Of a stretch of 64,000 bases of DNA, positions 37,001 through 50,106 are shown piece by piece. Under the pieces are notes generated by a model, which saw only the letters and a program-made list of their open reading frames with translations, ran no database searches and had not been told where the DNA came from. The stretch is taken from the NCBI GenBank assembly GCA_016987375.1, contig PJRA01000263.1:3601263-3665262 (forward strand), given 5' to 3'. Made by a program: the position numbers and the translations under genes. Source of the stretch: Brachionus koreanus (lineage: Eukaryota; Rotifera; Eurotatoria; Ploima; Brachionidae). Positions within the stretch are counted from its first letter, which is position 1; each line of letters opens with the position of its first letter.

Positions 37001-40000
37001 ATCTCTTTTTAAAATATTTTCGATTTCACTAAAAAAAACTTAAACAAACAATTTCTAAGAATTTGAATTAACATTTGGCATCTAAATCTTTCTTCTAAAG
37101 TATTTTCAAGATTAAGATTATTAAGTCGTGTCTGGTGTATTTTGTTTTAAAGATTTTACGAAATCTTAAAAATGAGAATAATTGACCTAAACAAAATTCT
37201 GCTTGATTTAATTTTTATTTTTTTTTAATTTAAAAAGTAACATTTTATGTATTCTTTAGTAAAACTTTGAATGTTCATTTAAAAAGACGATTGTATATCT
37301 GGAGATCAAAAAATCCAAATTGCTGCTTCAAAATGACAAAATTTCACCTTAAAATCAAAGACTCGCCTCCAATAATACCCATGTCATTTAAAGGAAATTT
37401 TTCCAAACCGACTTTTAAGCAGGTAAAAATTTTAGCTGGTTCCAAAATTAGTTATAAACAAAACTTGTAAAACTTGTAATTTTTGACTAATCATTTGATT
37501 AAAGGTAAAAGTTAGTTTGCGAATCTTGACTAAATCAAAAGATAACACACTTATACATAATCAATCGAATGATTCCAATATTTCACACTTAAAACTTGAT
37601 TTATGGAGAAAACAATTGATCGTTAGAGCGGATTTATACAATAAACAAATTAACGCAACATCAGCATTTACTTTCGACTCTATATATACCGATGATGACC
37701 ATCAGGTATTGATTCAGAAATAAATATTAATAAATTAGTTTAATTTTATATATTTTTGTAAAGGATGATATTTGCGCGTCAATTTTATCTTCAAATGACG
37801 CACTTAACTTGCTAAATCAAAACCAAAATTCATGTATAATTACTTATGGATGCAATTCGAGTCAAACCAGCGTTGGATCGGACAATTTTGTTGGGTCATT
37901 GGGTCTGATTCCTTTGACTATTTGCTGGATTTTTAAATTAATGGAAGAACATAGCGTAAAGTATGGAATAAAATACGAAATAATGATGTCAATTTTAGAG
38001 ATAAGAAAAAACCAAGCTTTTAATCTTTTAAATAATGAAAATTGTCAAACAGAGACTATTTCAAGTAGTTTCAAAAATATTTCTCAGTCTGAGAAAGCTT
38101 TATTTCATTTGGATGAAGCTCTTGGAAATCGTGATTCCAATTCGCATTTGTTTTTTTCACTATTAGTTGAGTCAAATGGCTTAGAACAAGACACCAATGG
38201 ATTTTCTCAAAGTATTTTTTTTTTCAAAATTTACAAAATATTTAGATCAATTTTTATATTAAAAAAAAAAAGATATTAAAAAAATTTGTTTTGTCGAATT
38301 CGGGAATGGTGAAATTAATGAAATAAATTTTAGGCATTTAAATTGTTTGCTCACAAGCGTAATTAATGGCGAATATCTAGAAAAAACAATATTGACAAGG
38401 CTGTTAGGCGAAATGTTTAGCACATCTAATTTAAAATTAGGAATTGTGGCCCACGTTTCATCCGATCAAAACAATTACGTTGAGACGTTGGACATACTTA
38501 GATTTACATCAAGCATACAAAAGCTCATTGCTAATAAAGAATCAAGAGTGAGTAGGATTTTTTCAATTTAAGTTATATTTTACTCTAAAATCTAAAAGCT
38601 TTTAATTTAAATTAATTAAAGAGATTTTTTCTATCTTTGGTTTATATCAAAGACTAGATTAGCAATTAAGAGTTTATTTTTCAAATATTTATAAATCATG
38701 CAATTTAAATTACAACTTATTTTCTCTTAGATTGTTTGCATACGCATCATAAATTTCTTTTTCGGTAGTTTATTACCGTGACTAGTCAATCATTTGATCT
38801 AGCAGTCGACTAGGCTCTAATAAAAATATTGCATGATAGAAAAGCGGCTTTTTTTTTATTGAATTAGATTTAGTTGTGGCTCTTATCGGAATTTTTTTTA
38901 TTTTTATTTCTTACAATAAATGTAAAAAAAGATAATTTAGAAGAGTATTCGATGTTTTTAGGAAATTTTCTATTTTCATGTTTTACGTTTAATTTGATAA
39001 ATTTTCATAGCTTTTAACTATTCTTTGTTGAATCTATTACTCTTTTTTACTCATTTTTTTTTCTTTGGTAAAAATTAAAAATTTCAAATTTGAGGGTTTA
39101 AACGAAAGCGTAGGCTTTTCGGACAAACCCAGTAGCATTCACTCACAATTATTTATTAAAAAAAAAAACAAAAACATATCCTTTGATCAAATTTAAAAAT
39201 TTATTCAAAAAATCATTAAATGTATTCTTATATTGTAGACTACGCAAAAAAATTAAATGATAGTTTTTGAATGTTTGTTAAAGTTTATTAATAAGAAAAT
39301 ATCAAAATGTTATAATAACTATTATGGCCATTTGTGGACTTTTATCTGTGTGAATTAAGAAAATATTAGAAGATATTAAATGGTTGAATTGGTTGAGATA
39401 AGCAGGAGCAAGTGAATTTGGCGAAGCATGACTGCGCTTTATTTAAATGTTGATGCAGCTACAAACATTGCGCTACATAAATAAATAAACAATGATTTGA
39501 TTAAATCAAAAGGAAGTAAAGTTAAATAGAATTCTAAACAAATATTTAGAAAAATGAGTAAAAAGCTCGAGGACTTTTTCACAGTTTTTTTTTTCAAATC
39601 GATAAGATAAATCCATGATGAATTAAAATGAAGATTAAAGCCGATTTTGAATTTTTAACTTTGAACACTTATGCAATCAATTGAAAAATTAATTTAAATT
39701 TTTTACATAAATGCACGACAAGATCTAACAAGTGCTAATCAATGTACTTTAATTAAAATGTTTCCATTCCTATAGTCAAAAGCGTACGCCAAATTCTCCA
39801 AGGCTGTTTATTTTTTTCAAGGTGATTTATCAAACTCTAATCTAAATCGAAAAATCATTAATGTGTAATTAAGACAATTCGATAAGCGCGGAAAATTCTT
39901 CACAAAATAAATCAACAAAATTTTTCAAATGTTTATCTTCGATTGAAGAAATATTTAGACCAACTTTGATCGTTCGCCAAATAGGCAAAATTTTACATTA

Positions 40001-43000
40001 AAAGCCCATAGAACACGAGCAATTAAATTAAGATAACAATGATAAATGTACAGCTTAAACATCATTGGAATTCATTGATAGTTCTATTTCAAATACATTT
40101 ATCGATTAATGTTACCCATTAACATTTCTCAAGAGTATGTTTTTTCAGACGATCGAATTGCTAAACTACATTTTTAAATATTCCAATCGACTGATTGGTA
40201 ATTTATCACAGCATGGCGTTTATTTACAAACTAGGCTTTTATGGCATTTTCCTTAAACAAATCTTTTTGTTAAGTACATTCGAATTTTATTATATTGTTA
40301 CTTTTTTCGAGTTATAAAATTGATTACTACTGAGAAATTGATTCTAATCAGCTAACGGCAAAAATTACATAATCAAAATTAAGAATGAGAATGATTTTTT
40401 TTGTTATTAAAAAATATGTCTAATAAAATTAAGATTTATATTTTAAAGGTTAACAGATAAAATTGATGACTTTTAAAGGGAATTAATCAAACAACTAGCC
40501 ATAATTTTTGTTTTTTTTTTAAAACATAACTAAAAAAATTAATTTTTTTTTAAGTATTAGAAAAAAGATTCTTATTTTTTTTTCTTTAAAAAAATATTTA
40601 AGTTTCAATTTTTTACAAAAGTGTTCATTCAACCCATTGGACTTTTAAGTGTTAAATGAAAATTATGATAGTTTCAATAAGTTTGAATCTAAAGGGAAAA
40701 TTGTTTTTTTTAAATGAAATTAAAATATGAAGAATCCTGATTTAATTATATATTTCAATAATTATCTTTAAATTAAGGTATAATAGCTGATTAGGGTATT
40801 TCTTTGTTAATTCAAATAATTTTACATCAGTGCTTTGTATTTTATTCAATCTTTATTATTAAAGAATTATTTATATGCGCAGAAATAATTAAATTTGATC
40901 GCTAGAGCGAAATAAATATATTCAATGTCAAAAATAGAAATTAAACTATAAGCTTTTATTTAAAATTTGTTAGTTTTTAAACTATCCAACATTAATAGTT
41001 TGTTTTAACTAGGGGGATAATATTTTATGATATCAGAATAAGAGCGGATATAAATTTATTTGACTTTGATTTAATTATGCTGTGTTAAATTGAAAAATAA
41101 TAAGATTTTTTATTGATTCAATTGATTTAGGAATATTTGTTTTAAATATTTGAATTAGTAAATATTAAAAAGTATTTAGCCTTTGGTTAGCTTGATATTT
41201 TAGTCGTAGCGAATTTTCTAAGCTGGTGAAAAAGTAATCTGCAGCTGAGGTTTCAAGAGCCGGCAAATAGATCAAATATGAGAGTATATTTGATTAATTT
41301 GAATAACTACTTGAATTAAAAATAAACAAGGGAATTATCCGTAAAAAGGTAAAATAAATGAATAAACACAATACGTGAATAAACTCGAAGAGTAAATGCT
41401 CAATTGCTTTGATAGAATTTTAATTATACGTACCGAATATAATCAATTAATCTATCAATACTTAATTAAGTTTCATATGTGTAGGCAAAGCTAAAGTGAG
41501 GCATACTAGCTCAGCCGCATAGCTTCTTTTCTACAAGAAGTCCATCAAACAAAAATCATTAAGAAGATTAAGAGTTCTCAAGTTCTTTTTTTGCTACGCA
41601 CTTGGATTCATGTAGTCTTCAATATTCTATATATCAAAAGATTACATTTTATTTTTAAACGAAAAAATAATTTTTTCCAAAAATTTTTTATTTTAAATTT
41701 AGTTCTGATTTTAACACTCAAAACCCGGATAACTTTTAAAACTTTTTTCAATGAAAATAAAATTATTTTATGGAAAAAATTAAATAATTTTATAATATTT
41801 CTTATTTAAGATATGATTGAAAAAAAAAATTATAAAAAAATTATTGAATTTATTGAATAAAAAACAATAAAGGAAGTTACAAAAAGGAGTTCAAAAGACC
41901 CCTCCGGTTTTTGAGTGTTAAAACAGAATAATTAAGATTGAATATAATAAAAATTCTAATTAATGAAAATTTTTAGGCAAGTTGTTATGTCAATGATTAA
42001 ATTTTAAACCAATTAAATAAAATATCTTAAAACATTTTATTTTACAAGTTATTTTCTTTAAGTGTTAAGCTTATTTACTATTGAATTTAAATTGTATTAA
42101 TACCCGAGTTGTTCAAGTGGAAATAATTCTTACTAATAATCCTTTTTTTCTATTTAAGATGAAATTAGATAAAAATAATAGCATAAAATCTAAAAACATG
42201 GCCGATCATTGTCCATCAATAACTAGCACACCGAGCAAAATGAAACTCGGTTCTGCATGCCAGAATAACAAAATGACAGAAGTTTGGATTGACGGACCAA
42301 AATATAAGCCTAAAGTGTCTCCAATAAACAGAATCTTAACTCCGGGTGAATCTATTAATTTTAACGAGATTTGGATCGATGGACCCAATGTGATTGAGAC
42401 CAAACCAAAAAAAAACAAATCCAAATCAAGACACAGTGTTGATCAAATGCAAAAATTAAATTCGTATTTTGAGTCTATAAAAGATTTAAGATTTGACCCC
42501 ACAGATTCACAGGAATGTCTAGATAAAGCTCTTTTAAAACAATTAAATGAACAGGATGCTGATATTATAGAAAATTTTGTCTTCAGCGGAGATTCTAACT
42601 CCAGACCTATTAGTCTTTTAAGTGTTAATTCTTCTGATACATATTCCACTGCAACTAATTCTACTACTAGTTCAGAATTTAACAGATCTGAATCTAGTTA
42701 CATTAAAAAATTGGAAGATTTAAAATCAAGCTATGATAAAATGATATTTAAACAAACTTTTGAGCCTATGGAATCTCTTCACAAAACTTTAGAGTCATTT
42801 CTTAATTTAGACCAGCAAATGATAACAAATCACGAAAATCAACGAGATCTAGACTCATTTGACCGGCCAAGTAAAATGACTGAGAGTGAAAAAGAGAAAA
42901 GGCTCTCAAGAATTCTGTCACCAACAAGATTGAGATCCCAAAATGTTCAAGATTTTCATGTAACTGTAACAACAACACAAAATTCTCCATCCGGCTCTTC

Positions 43001-43349
43001 ATCATGCTCTTCAAGTTCAACAAATTCATCAATAACCCCACCCTCGTCAACACCAAATTCAAGCTTTAATCAAGAATGCGTTGCAAACCGAACGGACATC
43101 AAAAATAGACTTTTCTTCAATTTTAATTCGCGAAATGGACTTTTGTTTCAAAATTGTAATTCAATGCCTAATAGCCCAATTCATAGTAACTTTTCGCGTG
43201 AGATAATATCAAATCAGTCAAAAAATGTCGATACTATCAAGAACAACAAAAAACAAGAATCGATAATAAATCGAATTTTCAATAGAACTAAGTCCCGGGA
43301 AAGATTTCAGAACGGTATGATTTATAATAACAAGGCTATGAGAAAATAA
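31008..43349 (+). CDS. KIF26/VAB-8-type kinesin-like protein
   Basis: Proposed exons: 31008-31234, 37260-37422, 37505-37705, 37764-38211, 38273-38547, 42159-43349 (834 aa). Exons 2-5 are a divergent kinesin motor most like KIF26: VKVSLRILTKS, FTFDSIYTDDDHQ, CIITYGC.., SLGLIPLTICWIFKLMEEHS, KALFHLDEALGNRDSNSHLFF, then CFVEFGNG, and IVAHVSSDQNNYVETLDILRF. The P-loop reads YGCNSSQTSVG, without the Lys of GKT; switch II (DLAGSE) is EFGNGE; only SNSH remains of switch I. This suggests a non-hydrolysing motor, as thought for KIF26/VAB-8. Exon 6 is Ser-rich with two WIDGP repeats. Exon 1 and exon 6 are linked only by splice phase across 6.0- and 3.6-kb introns; exon 6 begins with ATG and could be a separate gene. 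Both introns hold repeats. Confidence 0.72.
34719..34853 (+). repeat. Dispersed repeat, copy in KIF26-like intron 1
   Basis: About 135 bp matching the reverse complement of 39029-39163, starting ttttaataaataattgtg, through gttgtccgaatagcct and tttaaaccct, and ending in a 21-nt exact match. The GC-richer core contrasts with the AT background. It could be a SINE- or MITE-derived unit; no family is recognised. Confidence 0.75.
39029..39163 (-). repeat. Dispersed repeat, inverted copy in KIF26-like intron 5
   Basis: Inverted partner of 34719-34853, about 85-90% identical by eye with a few small indels. The pair lies on either side of exons 2-5 of the kinesin-like gene, so pre-mRNA could fold over the motor exons. 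Confidence 0.75.
41715..41917. repeat. TTAA-flanked MITE (TTAACACT type)
   Basis: Ends cactcaaaacccgga and, reverse-complemented, cactcaaaaaccgga; exact TTAA on both sides (41711-41714, 41918-41921); 203 bp. TTAA target site and CACT termini are what a non-autonomous piggyBac-like element would show. It sits 240 bp upstream of the last KIF26-like exon. A 72-codon open frame inside (41591-41809) is a by-product. Confidence 0.8.
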
Positions 43350-45346
43350 TAGCTATTTAATTAACCTTAATTCTAATTATATAAGCTTAAATAACCATCA
43401 AAATATATTTTTGTATTTAATTGTAAAAAATATTAATTATCAATTATAACTTTTTTTAATTTTAAATATTTTCTAAATAAAGTATCCGAAAAAATAAAAT
43501 TTTTAAATGACTCATTAAAACATCAAAAATGTGAAATTAAGAATTTTTTCAAATTGGAAAAAAAATCAAAGCTTTTTGATTATCGGCAACGTTTTTCAAT
43601 GTTCTCGAATGGTAAAAGTAATTCAAAGGTAAGAATTTAAAATAAAACTTTATAAAATATTTCTAATTTGGCACGATAGCTCTGTCTTGGAGGTCCAGGT
43701 CAAAAAAAGAATAGACATAGAATAGATTATATGAATGAGAATATTCGATTCTTAATGTTAAAATCTTACGATTTTTAAAAATTTTAAATATTTTCATTAA
43801 TTAAATGTATTTATTTTTTTACAAATACACATAAATCATTTATTCAATTATTTTTTTAAAAGTTATCTATCTGTAAAAATTTGACTGCTTTTAGAAGAAT
43901 AAGTAGTTTTTCCTCATCTATGACATACAGTTAAGCAATTCCTTTTAATTCGCCGATGTTATCGAGTAACTTGAATTTTATCACTTATTTTAATCAGCTC
44001 TCAGAGCCACTATAAAATTGTTTGTTCTGATAACAAATAACATAGAATGATAACATAGAATTTCATATTTACACTGCATTATATAGAATCCAGATTATTA
44101 ACAACTGTTCGAAAGTCATAAAGTCAAGTCAAAAGACTGTGTAAACTTATTTAATATGACGAGGATATTTGATTCGTGGGCATAAATCTTCATCTTTTTC
44201 TATATACGATTGATCAGAGAGCTGCCAATCTTTTCAAAATTTATCACCACCAAGAAAAAACATGAATTAATAGCCCGAGAGATCCAGAGTTTTATGCTTC
44301 AAAGCTTCAACAGAAACAACCAAAAGTACAAAACCACCTTGGACTCGTTCCTAATCACATCAAACTGATAACAATCAAACATAATAAAAATAAATAATTA
44401 GAAGCAAATAAAAAACCAAATTTCCTGTTAGAAAAAGTCAAAAATTTTGTTTAAAATTATGTAATTGTTATGAAAGATCAATATTATGCCTTTTTAGTAC
44501 CAACAACAAACTAGATAATTCGCATTATTCCTTAAGTCTTCTGTTAAATCAAATTCCCACTTATTTCGTTGATCAATAATTTAAAACCAAAAGTAAAAGT
44601 TAAAAAACTAAAAATCTTTTTAAAAAGTTGTCTAATGATCTAACTATTTTTTTAAATATACGTCTAAATATTAATTTTGAAAATAAAAATTGTCCTAATT
44701 GAATTTACTAAATACGTTTTACTTCTACTAATTAAGTGATCAGTGAAAATTGGTCTAATCAACTACAAAAATTGAAAAAGGTCGTTTTGATACTTGCCAA
44801 GTCGTATAATTTGAATTGAAATGAAGAAAAAAATTCTTGAAATCATTATAATTTCCAAAAAACAAAGATAACTTACTTTATTTTTATACTATCAAGCAAT
44901 AATTTCAAAAAAATCTTAAAATTTCTATTTTTTTAACTTGATTTTTATAATCAAACTAAATTATATCATTATAAATTTTGACTAAATCTATTATAAAAAA
45001 TAAATTATTAAGACATTCTTAAAATTAAAATTAGTATGAATTCCAAATTTACAGAGTTAAAAGATAATATTTTTATGAAAAACTGAAAAAACTAATTGTT
45101 AATCGAGTTAGCTCTACCAAATATCAAAAAAAATCGCTTAAATTTTGGTATTTTTAAGAGTTTTAAATCTAGCTTTTTTTTATTTATCTGTACAGAGAAA
45201 TTTAGAAGTTAAAAAGAAAACAAACAAAATTTTGGTTTTAAAACTTTTATTAAAAAAATTAGTAATTCAAATATACCATTCATAGGGCTCCATAGAATTT
45301 GAAAAAATAATTGTTTTTCTATTATTTGATTTTGTTTTTGATACTT
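43350..45346. other. Intergenic region between KIF26-like and ABCG genes
   Basis: 2 kb of AT-rich DNA at the convergent 3' ends of both genes. The only notable stretch is the coding-like fragment at 44190-44370. Confidence 0.5.
44190..44370 (+). pseudogene. Isolated coding-like fragment, probably from a retroelement
   Basis: A frame of about 60 codons reads RELPIFSKFITTKKKHEL, then IAREIQSFMLQSFNRN and KYKTTLDSFLITSN before a TGA. Composition is much richer in G/C than its surroundings and looks like real protein, but there is no start, no splice partner and a TAA just upstream. I do not recognise the family; a relic of a mobile element ORF is the likeliest source. Confidence 0.4.
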
Positions 45347-48300
45347 TTAATTTTTACGAAGCTTTAATTTTAGGAAAAAAAACCCCAAAACTCTCATTAA
45401 AATAGTCAGCAAAATAAGTAATACGATATTCAACCATAGCAAGTCCTTTTTAAATAAAATATTTTAGTATCCAAATTAGTTTAAAATGATAATTTTTTTT
45501 TTGTACTTAAAAAAGCTTAATTTTATTTAAGTTGCCAAGTTTTTTGAAAAAACAAGACGAAAATGTTAATTTGCTATTGAATTGTGATAACTAAAACAAA
45601 AAATCAAAATCGAATTCTTCTTATGACTAAAAATTAATTTGCATTCATTAAATATTATGTAACAATTTTGTAATTTTGTAATCTTCAAAATTCTGTTAAT
45701 CTGTAATACACCTATTTTATTATCATATATTCACTGCAAAATTTTTTAATTTTTAATTTTTAATTTGATTTTTTAATTCAGAAATTAACAATACCTTTAA
45801 AACATGAAAATCTTATAAAAACTCACTTTTTTTACAGCGTATTGGTCCAAAACGGCATCACCATTGGCAAAGCACCTAGCATTTTTACACAAAACTGTAC
45901 CTCCTGGAGTTGTCACATTGTTAAAAGGATTTGAGCAAGGAATAGAATCATAAGACGTCCACAATTCGATCATTAATATTTCAAATGTATAGTAGAACCA
46001 TGATATGTATTTAATCCAGATAAAATAAGCTCGTGTTGAACTTTATAAATAATATCAGAAAATTTATAAAAAAGTTATAATGTCTTACTCATTATTTAAA
46101 AAATAACCAGCAAAAAGAATCAAAGGGATCAGAATTGGACCTGCTAATGCCGTCGATATCTCAATATTTCCAGTAGAAACAGATATAAGATAAGCTAAGT
46201 GGAAACATAGACATTTTTAAAAGCAAAGAAAACAAAATTTACCAAAGCTCATGCTGCATTGTATCATAAGTATAAATGTAAATGTAATTGAAAAATAGAC
46301 TCCTGCATCATTTCTAATGTTAGCCATCCAGTATATTATTGTTATGAGAATAAAACTCATCAATAAGTACTTTGGTAACTAATTTAAAATTTAGAATTAG
46401 CTTAACATGATAATTTTTAAAACAAAAAAAGCGAGAAGACACATATTCATAGAGTGAAAATTTTATGCTTAGCTTAATTTTTAAATTCTGTTAAACTATG
46501 CAACAATTTCCTTTGTTCAGAATTATGGATAAAAGCTAATTATGTTTTGACGTGAAAATACGTCACTTAGCTTAATTTTTTAATTTATTAAAAATCTTTT
46601 ATTTTTAAATTTTTGAAAAATTTTAATAAGATCTCATTTAGTCTTCCTAAAATTCATGATCTTAGATTTGTCTGCTTGTGTATTTTTCTTAAATTCAGTA
46701 AAATATATTTACTTCAGCAATTTGTTTTGAAAGGTAATAAATTAAAGGAGAATAAAGCCTGTCTCTCTGATCTCTGTAAAAGACTGGCATTTCACCAATA
46801 AAAACATTTAGGATCGGAAATAAGAATATAAATCCAACATTCATCATGGTAACAAATAGTAGACCAGTAGTATTTTGAACACCTTTTTCGTCTAATTCTA
46901 GATCTAGATAGATAAGTCCAAAAAATAAACCAATAAATAAAACTTGGATGAGAAGTATTTTAGAAGAAATTGGTGTTCGAATATCATTTATAAAATTTCG
47001 CCACAAAAGCCATTTAAACTGCTCAAAATATGATGAGTTATATCTAAAGAAAAAAAATTTAAAAATAAATATTAAATAAAAAGTGAAGTACCCCGAAGTT
47101 TCGTCATCATAATCTCCATTTTCCAAATAATAATTTGTGTGTAACATGTTTAGTGATTCTAGAATATTAGCTTGATAACTACTTTGTTTAAAAGTTTCAC
47201 ATATTCTCTGTTTTGTTTAAATTCATAATTCAAATTAACTGATTTTGTTAGAAAATTTTAATTACCTGTGATCTTATGACAGCTTCTTCTCTATAGGTTG
47301 ATGGTATTGACAAAATTGAAATAAAATAATCAGCTGGATTGTAGTTGCTTGGGCAATTGTAGCCAATACTTTAAAATTTTTTATTTAATAAATATTTTAG
47401 ATTTTTTATAAAAAAACAAGTTGTTCAAGATTAAAATTTCAAAATTATTTTCATATTTTTGATTAACTAAAATAATCTTTAAATTAATTGCTTTTTTATA
47501 CCTGTTTTTTAAAGATTGTTAAATAAAAAAAGGTTATTATTTTAAAAAATTTGATTTAAAAATAAAATGTAACATGAAAAATTACGATTAAAAGAAAGAA
47601 TTAAATTGATCTATATAATGGAAATAAAAATCAATTACTTTGAAAAATAACTTGGTGCTTGACTTCTTGGTCCCAAATAAGCAATTTGTCCCTCAGATAA
47701 AAGACATAAACTTAAATAAAAAAAATTATTTACAATGTTCATTTGAATGAAAATTATTTTATTAAATTACACATTAAAGTTCTCATAAATTTGAGTCGAA
47801 GGTTGATGAATGGTGCAAACAATTGTTTTACCTAATCTTGCCTGTTCAGCCATAACTTCGACCAATCCAATTGCCATATAAGCATCTTTTTAAATTCAAT
47901 TTAAAATCAAATCGTTAAAAATTAATGAATTTTACCTAAGCCTGATGTCGGCTCATCGCAGAAAAGCAATGGTGGATTTGTGATTATCTAAGTTAAATTA
48001 ATATTTTTTTAAATTCAAACAAAAACTTTATTTAAATTTTAGTACTTCAGTCGCAAATGCAAGACGACGTTTCTCACCACCAGATATCCCTTTTAATGTA
48101 TCACCTAATCCAATATAGCTATCCTCAGCTTTTATTAAGTTACATTGTCTTATTACTTCATCAACCCGATCGTATTTTTCCTCTTTTGAATAGGAATCAC
48201 CCATTCTAAGAAAGGCCTTCAATAATCTTTAATTGAAATGCTTGTATAATTTTATCTGTTTTATTACTTGAAAGGTAAGCCATTCTTTGACTGTCATAGT

Positions 48301-48851
48301 ACCAATAAATATGTCATTCTGCTTGACATATCCTGAATATTGTGATATTTTTTTCAAATTTACAGGTCTTCCATTTACCCTAATATCACTTTCGATTATT
48401 AAATTACTCTTATCCCTAAAATTAAGTATATTCAACAAAGTAGTTTTTCCTGCACCACTAGCTCCCATAATAGCACATAAACTTCCTGGCTGTATGACCC
48501 CAGTCACTTAATTACTTTCTATTTAGTTTTTATTTTTGTTTAATATTATTTTACCATTATTAAGAATCAATTTATAGTCTTGTGGATCATCTTCTGGTGG
48601 TCCAAAAATTCTATCCCGTAATTTATCTATTTTGCCCAATTTTTCTGGAGCTCTTGCATTAATTACCCATGATAATGTTACTGGAGTAAAGCTACTTTTC
48701 TGATTGTAATTCTGATATGCCGCCAAACTATCATCCTGATATGGTTGTATCCAATTTCCTTGATTATAGGAATTATATTCCGAGTTATAATTGTTATCCT
48801 TAAGTATATATTTGATTTATTAGAAATTTCGATTTAACAAAATTATACCAT
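45347..48851 (-). CDS. ABCG-family half-transporter
   Basis: Fourteen exons on the minus strand: 48851-48849, 48798-48555, 48506-48268, 48216-48046, 47987-47936, 47885-47771, 47710-47639, 47368-47266, 47207-47092, 47043-46713, 46378-46243, 46194-46089, 46040-45827, 45445-45347; 2001 nt, 666 aa, the usual size. ABC domain first: Walker A GASGAGKTT (97-105), Q-loop YVKQND, signature ISGGEKRR (206-213), Walker B LLFCDEPTSGLD (D230,E231), H-loop TIHQPST, then LLSEGQIAYLGP and NCPSNYNPADYF, then six TMs (RDQRDRLYSPLIYYLSKQIAE; GNIEISTALAGP; AYFIWIKYISWFYYTFEIL) and a Cys-containing last extracellular loop (SIPCSNPF..LCKNARC). Belongs to the White/ABCG group, which exports lipids, sterols or pigment precursors as dimers. 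All catalytic motifs are intact. Exon 1 holds only the start codon. Confidence 0.94.
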
Positions 48852-49631
48852 CTTGTCCAGTCTAGTTATATGAAAATGTTTTTATCTTCAAAACATGTGT
48901 ATTTATTTTCACTTTGTTATATAATTAAAATACTGATATTTTAATTAAATTCTTGAAGTAATTATGTCTGAAATTGTTTAGTTTCAAACATTCGATTAGA
49001 AAGCAATTTTTTGCTAAACTTATTCAAGCGTTTGATTTTGATTGTGGTTAAAAATGTGAGCAAAGCAAAAAAATCTCAATCTAGGTAACTTAAAAAAGCA
49101 TAGTCATTTATTTGATATAACTAAGAGACTATTTATTGTTACATAAACACAAAATTTAGCCACATCAGTGTATTTAATTTAAATGAGCAGTTTTATTTTC
49201 TAATATAAAAGCTATTTATCTTTTAAGATAGATTTATGAAAAAAATATTAAATATGTAATTAACTCATATTGTAAACAAAATAGTTAACAAAGTAAAAAG
49301 AACAGACATTTTCACTTGTAAATAATGTATGTCTTAATAATAAAACTATTCTAAATATAAAAATTGCTATGCATTTAAGATTTAACAATTCCTCAAAATT
49401 TAAAATCTAATTTAAACAAACAATTTTTCCTTTTTTTAAAGTGAAAAATCAATAGTCTCCTTTGATAGATTAAAAATTCTTTTTTATATTTGGTGGTAGA
49501 AGCAGTTATGCTTTTATAAATTTCTCTGGTTAGACCTTTGTTTTGAATACACAACAAGTATGTCATCTCGAAATTTCAAAACTGATATTTCATTACTTGA
49601 AAAGCCGTTTTTCTAATAAAATCAAGCATAT
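48852..49631. other. Upstream region of ABCG gene
   Basis: AT-rich, presumably promoter of the ABCG gene (which reads away on the minus strand). Contains the ill-defined left edge of the LINE copy to the right. No motif can be named. Confidence 0.4.
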
Positions 49632-49874
49632 TTATCTTAATGTGGTAGTATTTTTAGATTTCTCGAAGGTGTTTGATCGCGTTTCGCAACTACTAAAGAT
49701 CAAGTTAAAAAGCTATGGATTTACTGGTAAGCTTTTGGCGTGACTTGAAAATTTTCTACAAGATAGGAAACACAGAGTATTAATAGGTCAATATAAATTT
49801 GATTGGGTTGATGTGCTAAGTGGGGTTCCACAAGGTTCAGTTCTTCGTCCGTTGCTATTCCTGATCTTCATTAA

Positions 49875-50106
49875 CACTAGAAGCACCAAGCATTTCACGT
49901 TTTTTTAATTTGAAATTATTTTATAATAAAAACTATAACAATTTTATATAATATTATAATATTATTAAGTAATATTATTTTTAAAGAAAATTTTAAAATC
50001 TACAAAAATCAAAAAATATATATTTATTTCAAAAATCCATTCAAAAGATACCAGGATTTAAAAAATTTTAAAACGAGTCATTTTGACTCGTTTGGTGCTT
50101 CAAGTG
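49875..50106. repeat. TTAA-flanked MITE copy 1, inserted in LINE
   Basis: Ends cactagaagcaccaa and, reverse-complemented, cacttgaagcaccaa, with TTAA at 49871-49874 and 50107-50110. Without the element and one TTAA, the LINE reading frame (FIN|ELPELV) is continuous, which defines the insertion exactly. Contains cgagtcattttgactcg, a short palindrome shared with the copy at 53133-53350. Confidence 0.9.

Noticed and set aside
41591..41809. 72-codon plus-strand open frame
   Set aside because: Half of it lies in the TTAA-flanked MITE; the translation is Phe/Lys/Asn-rich without features.
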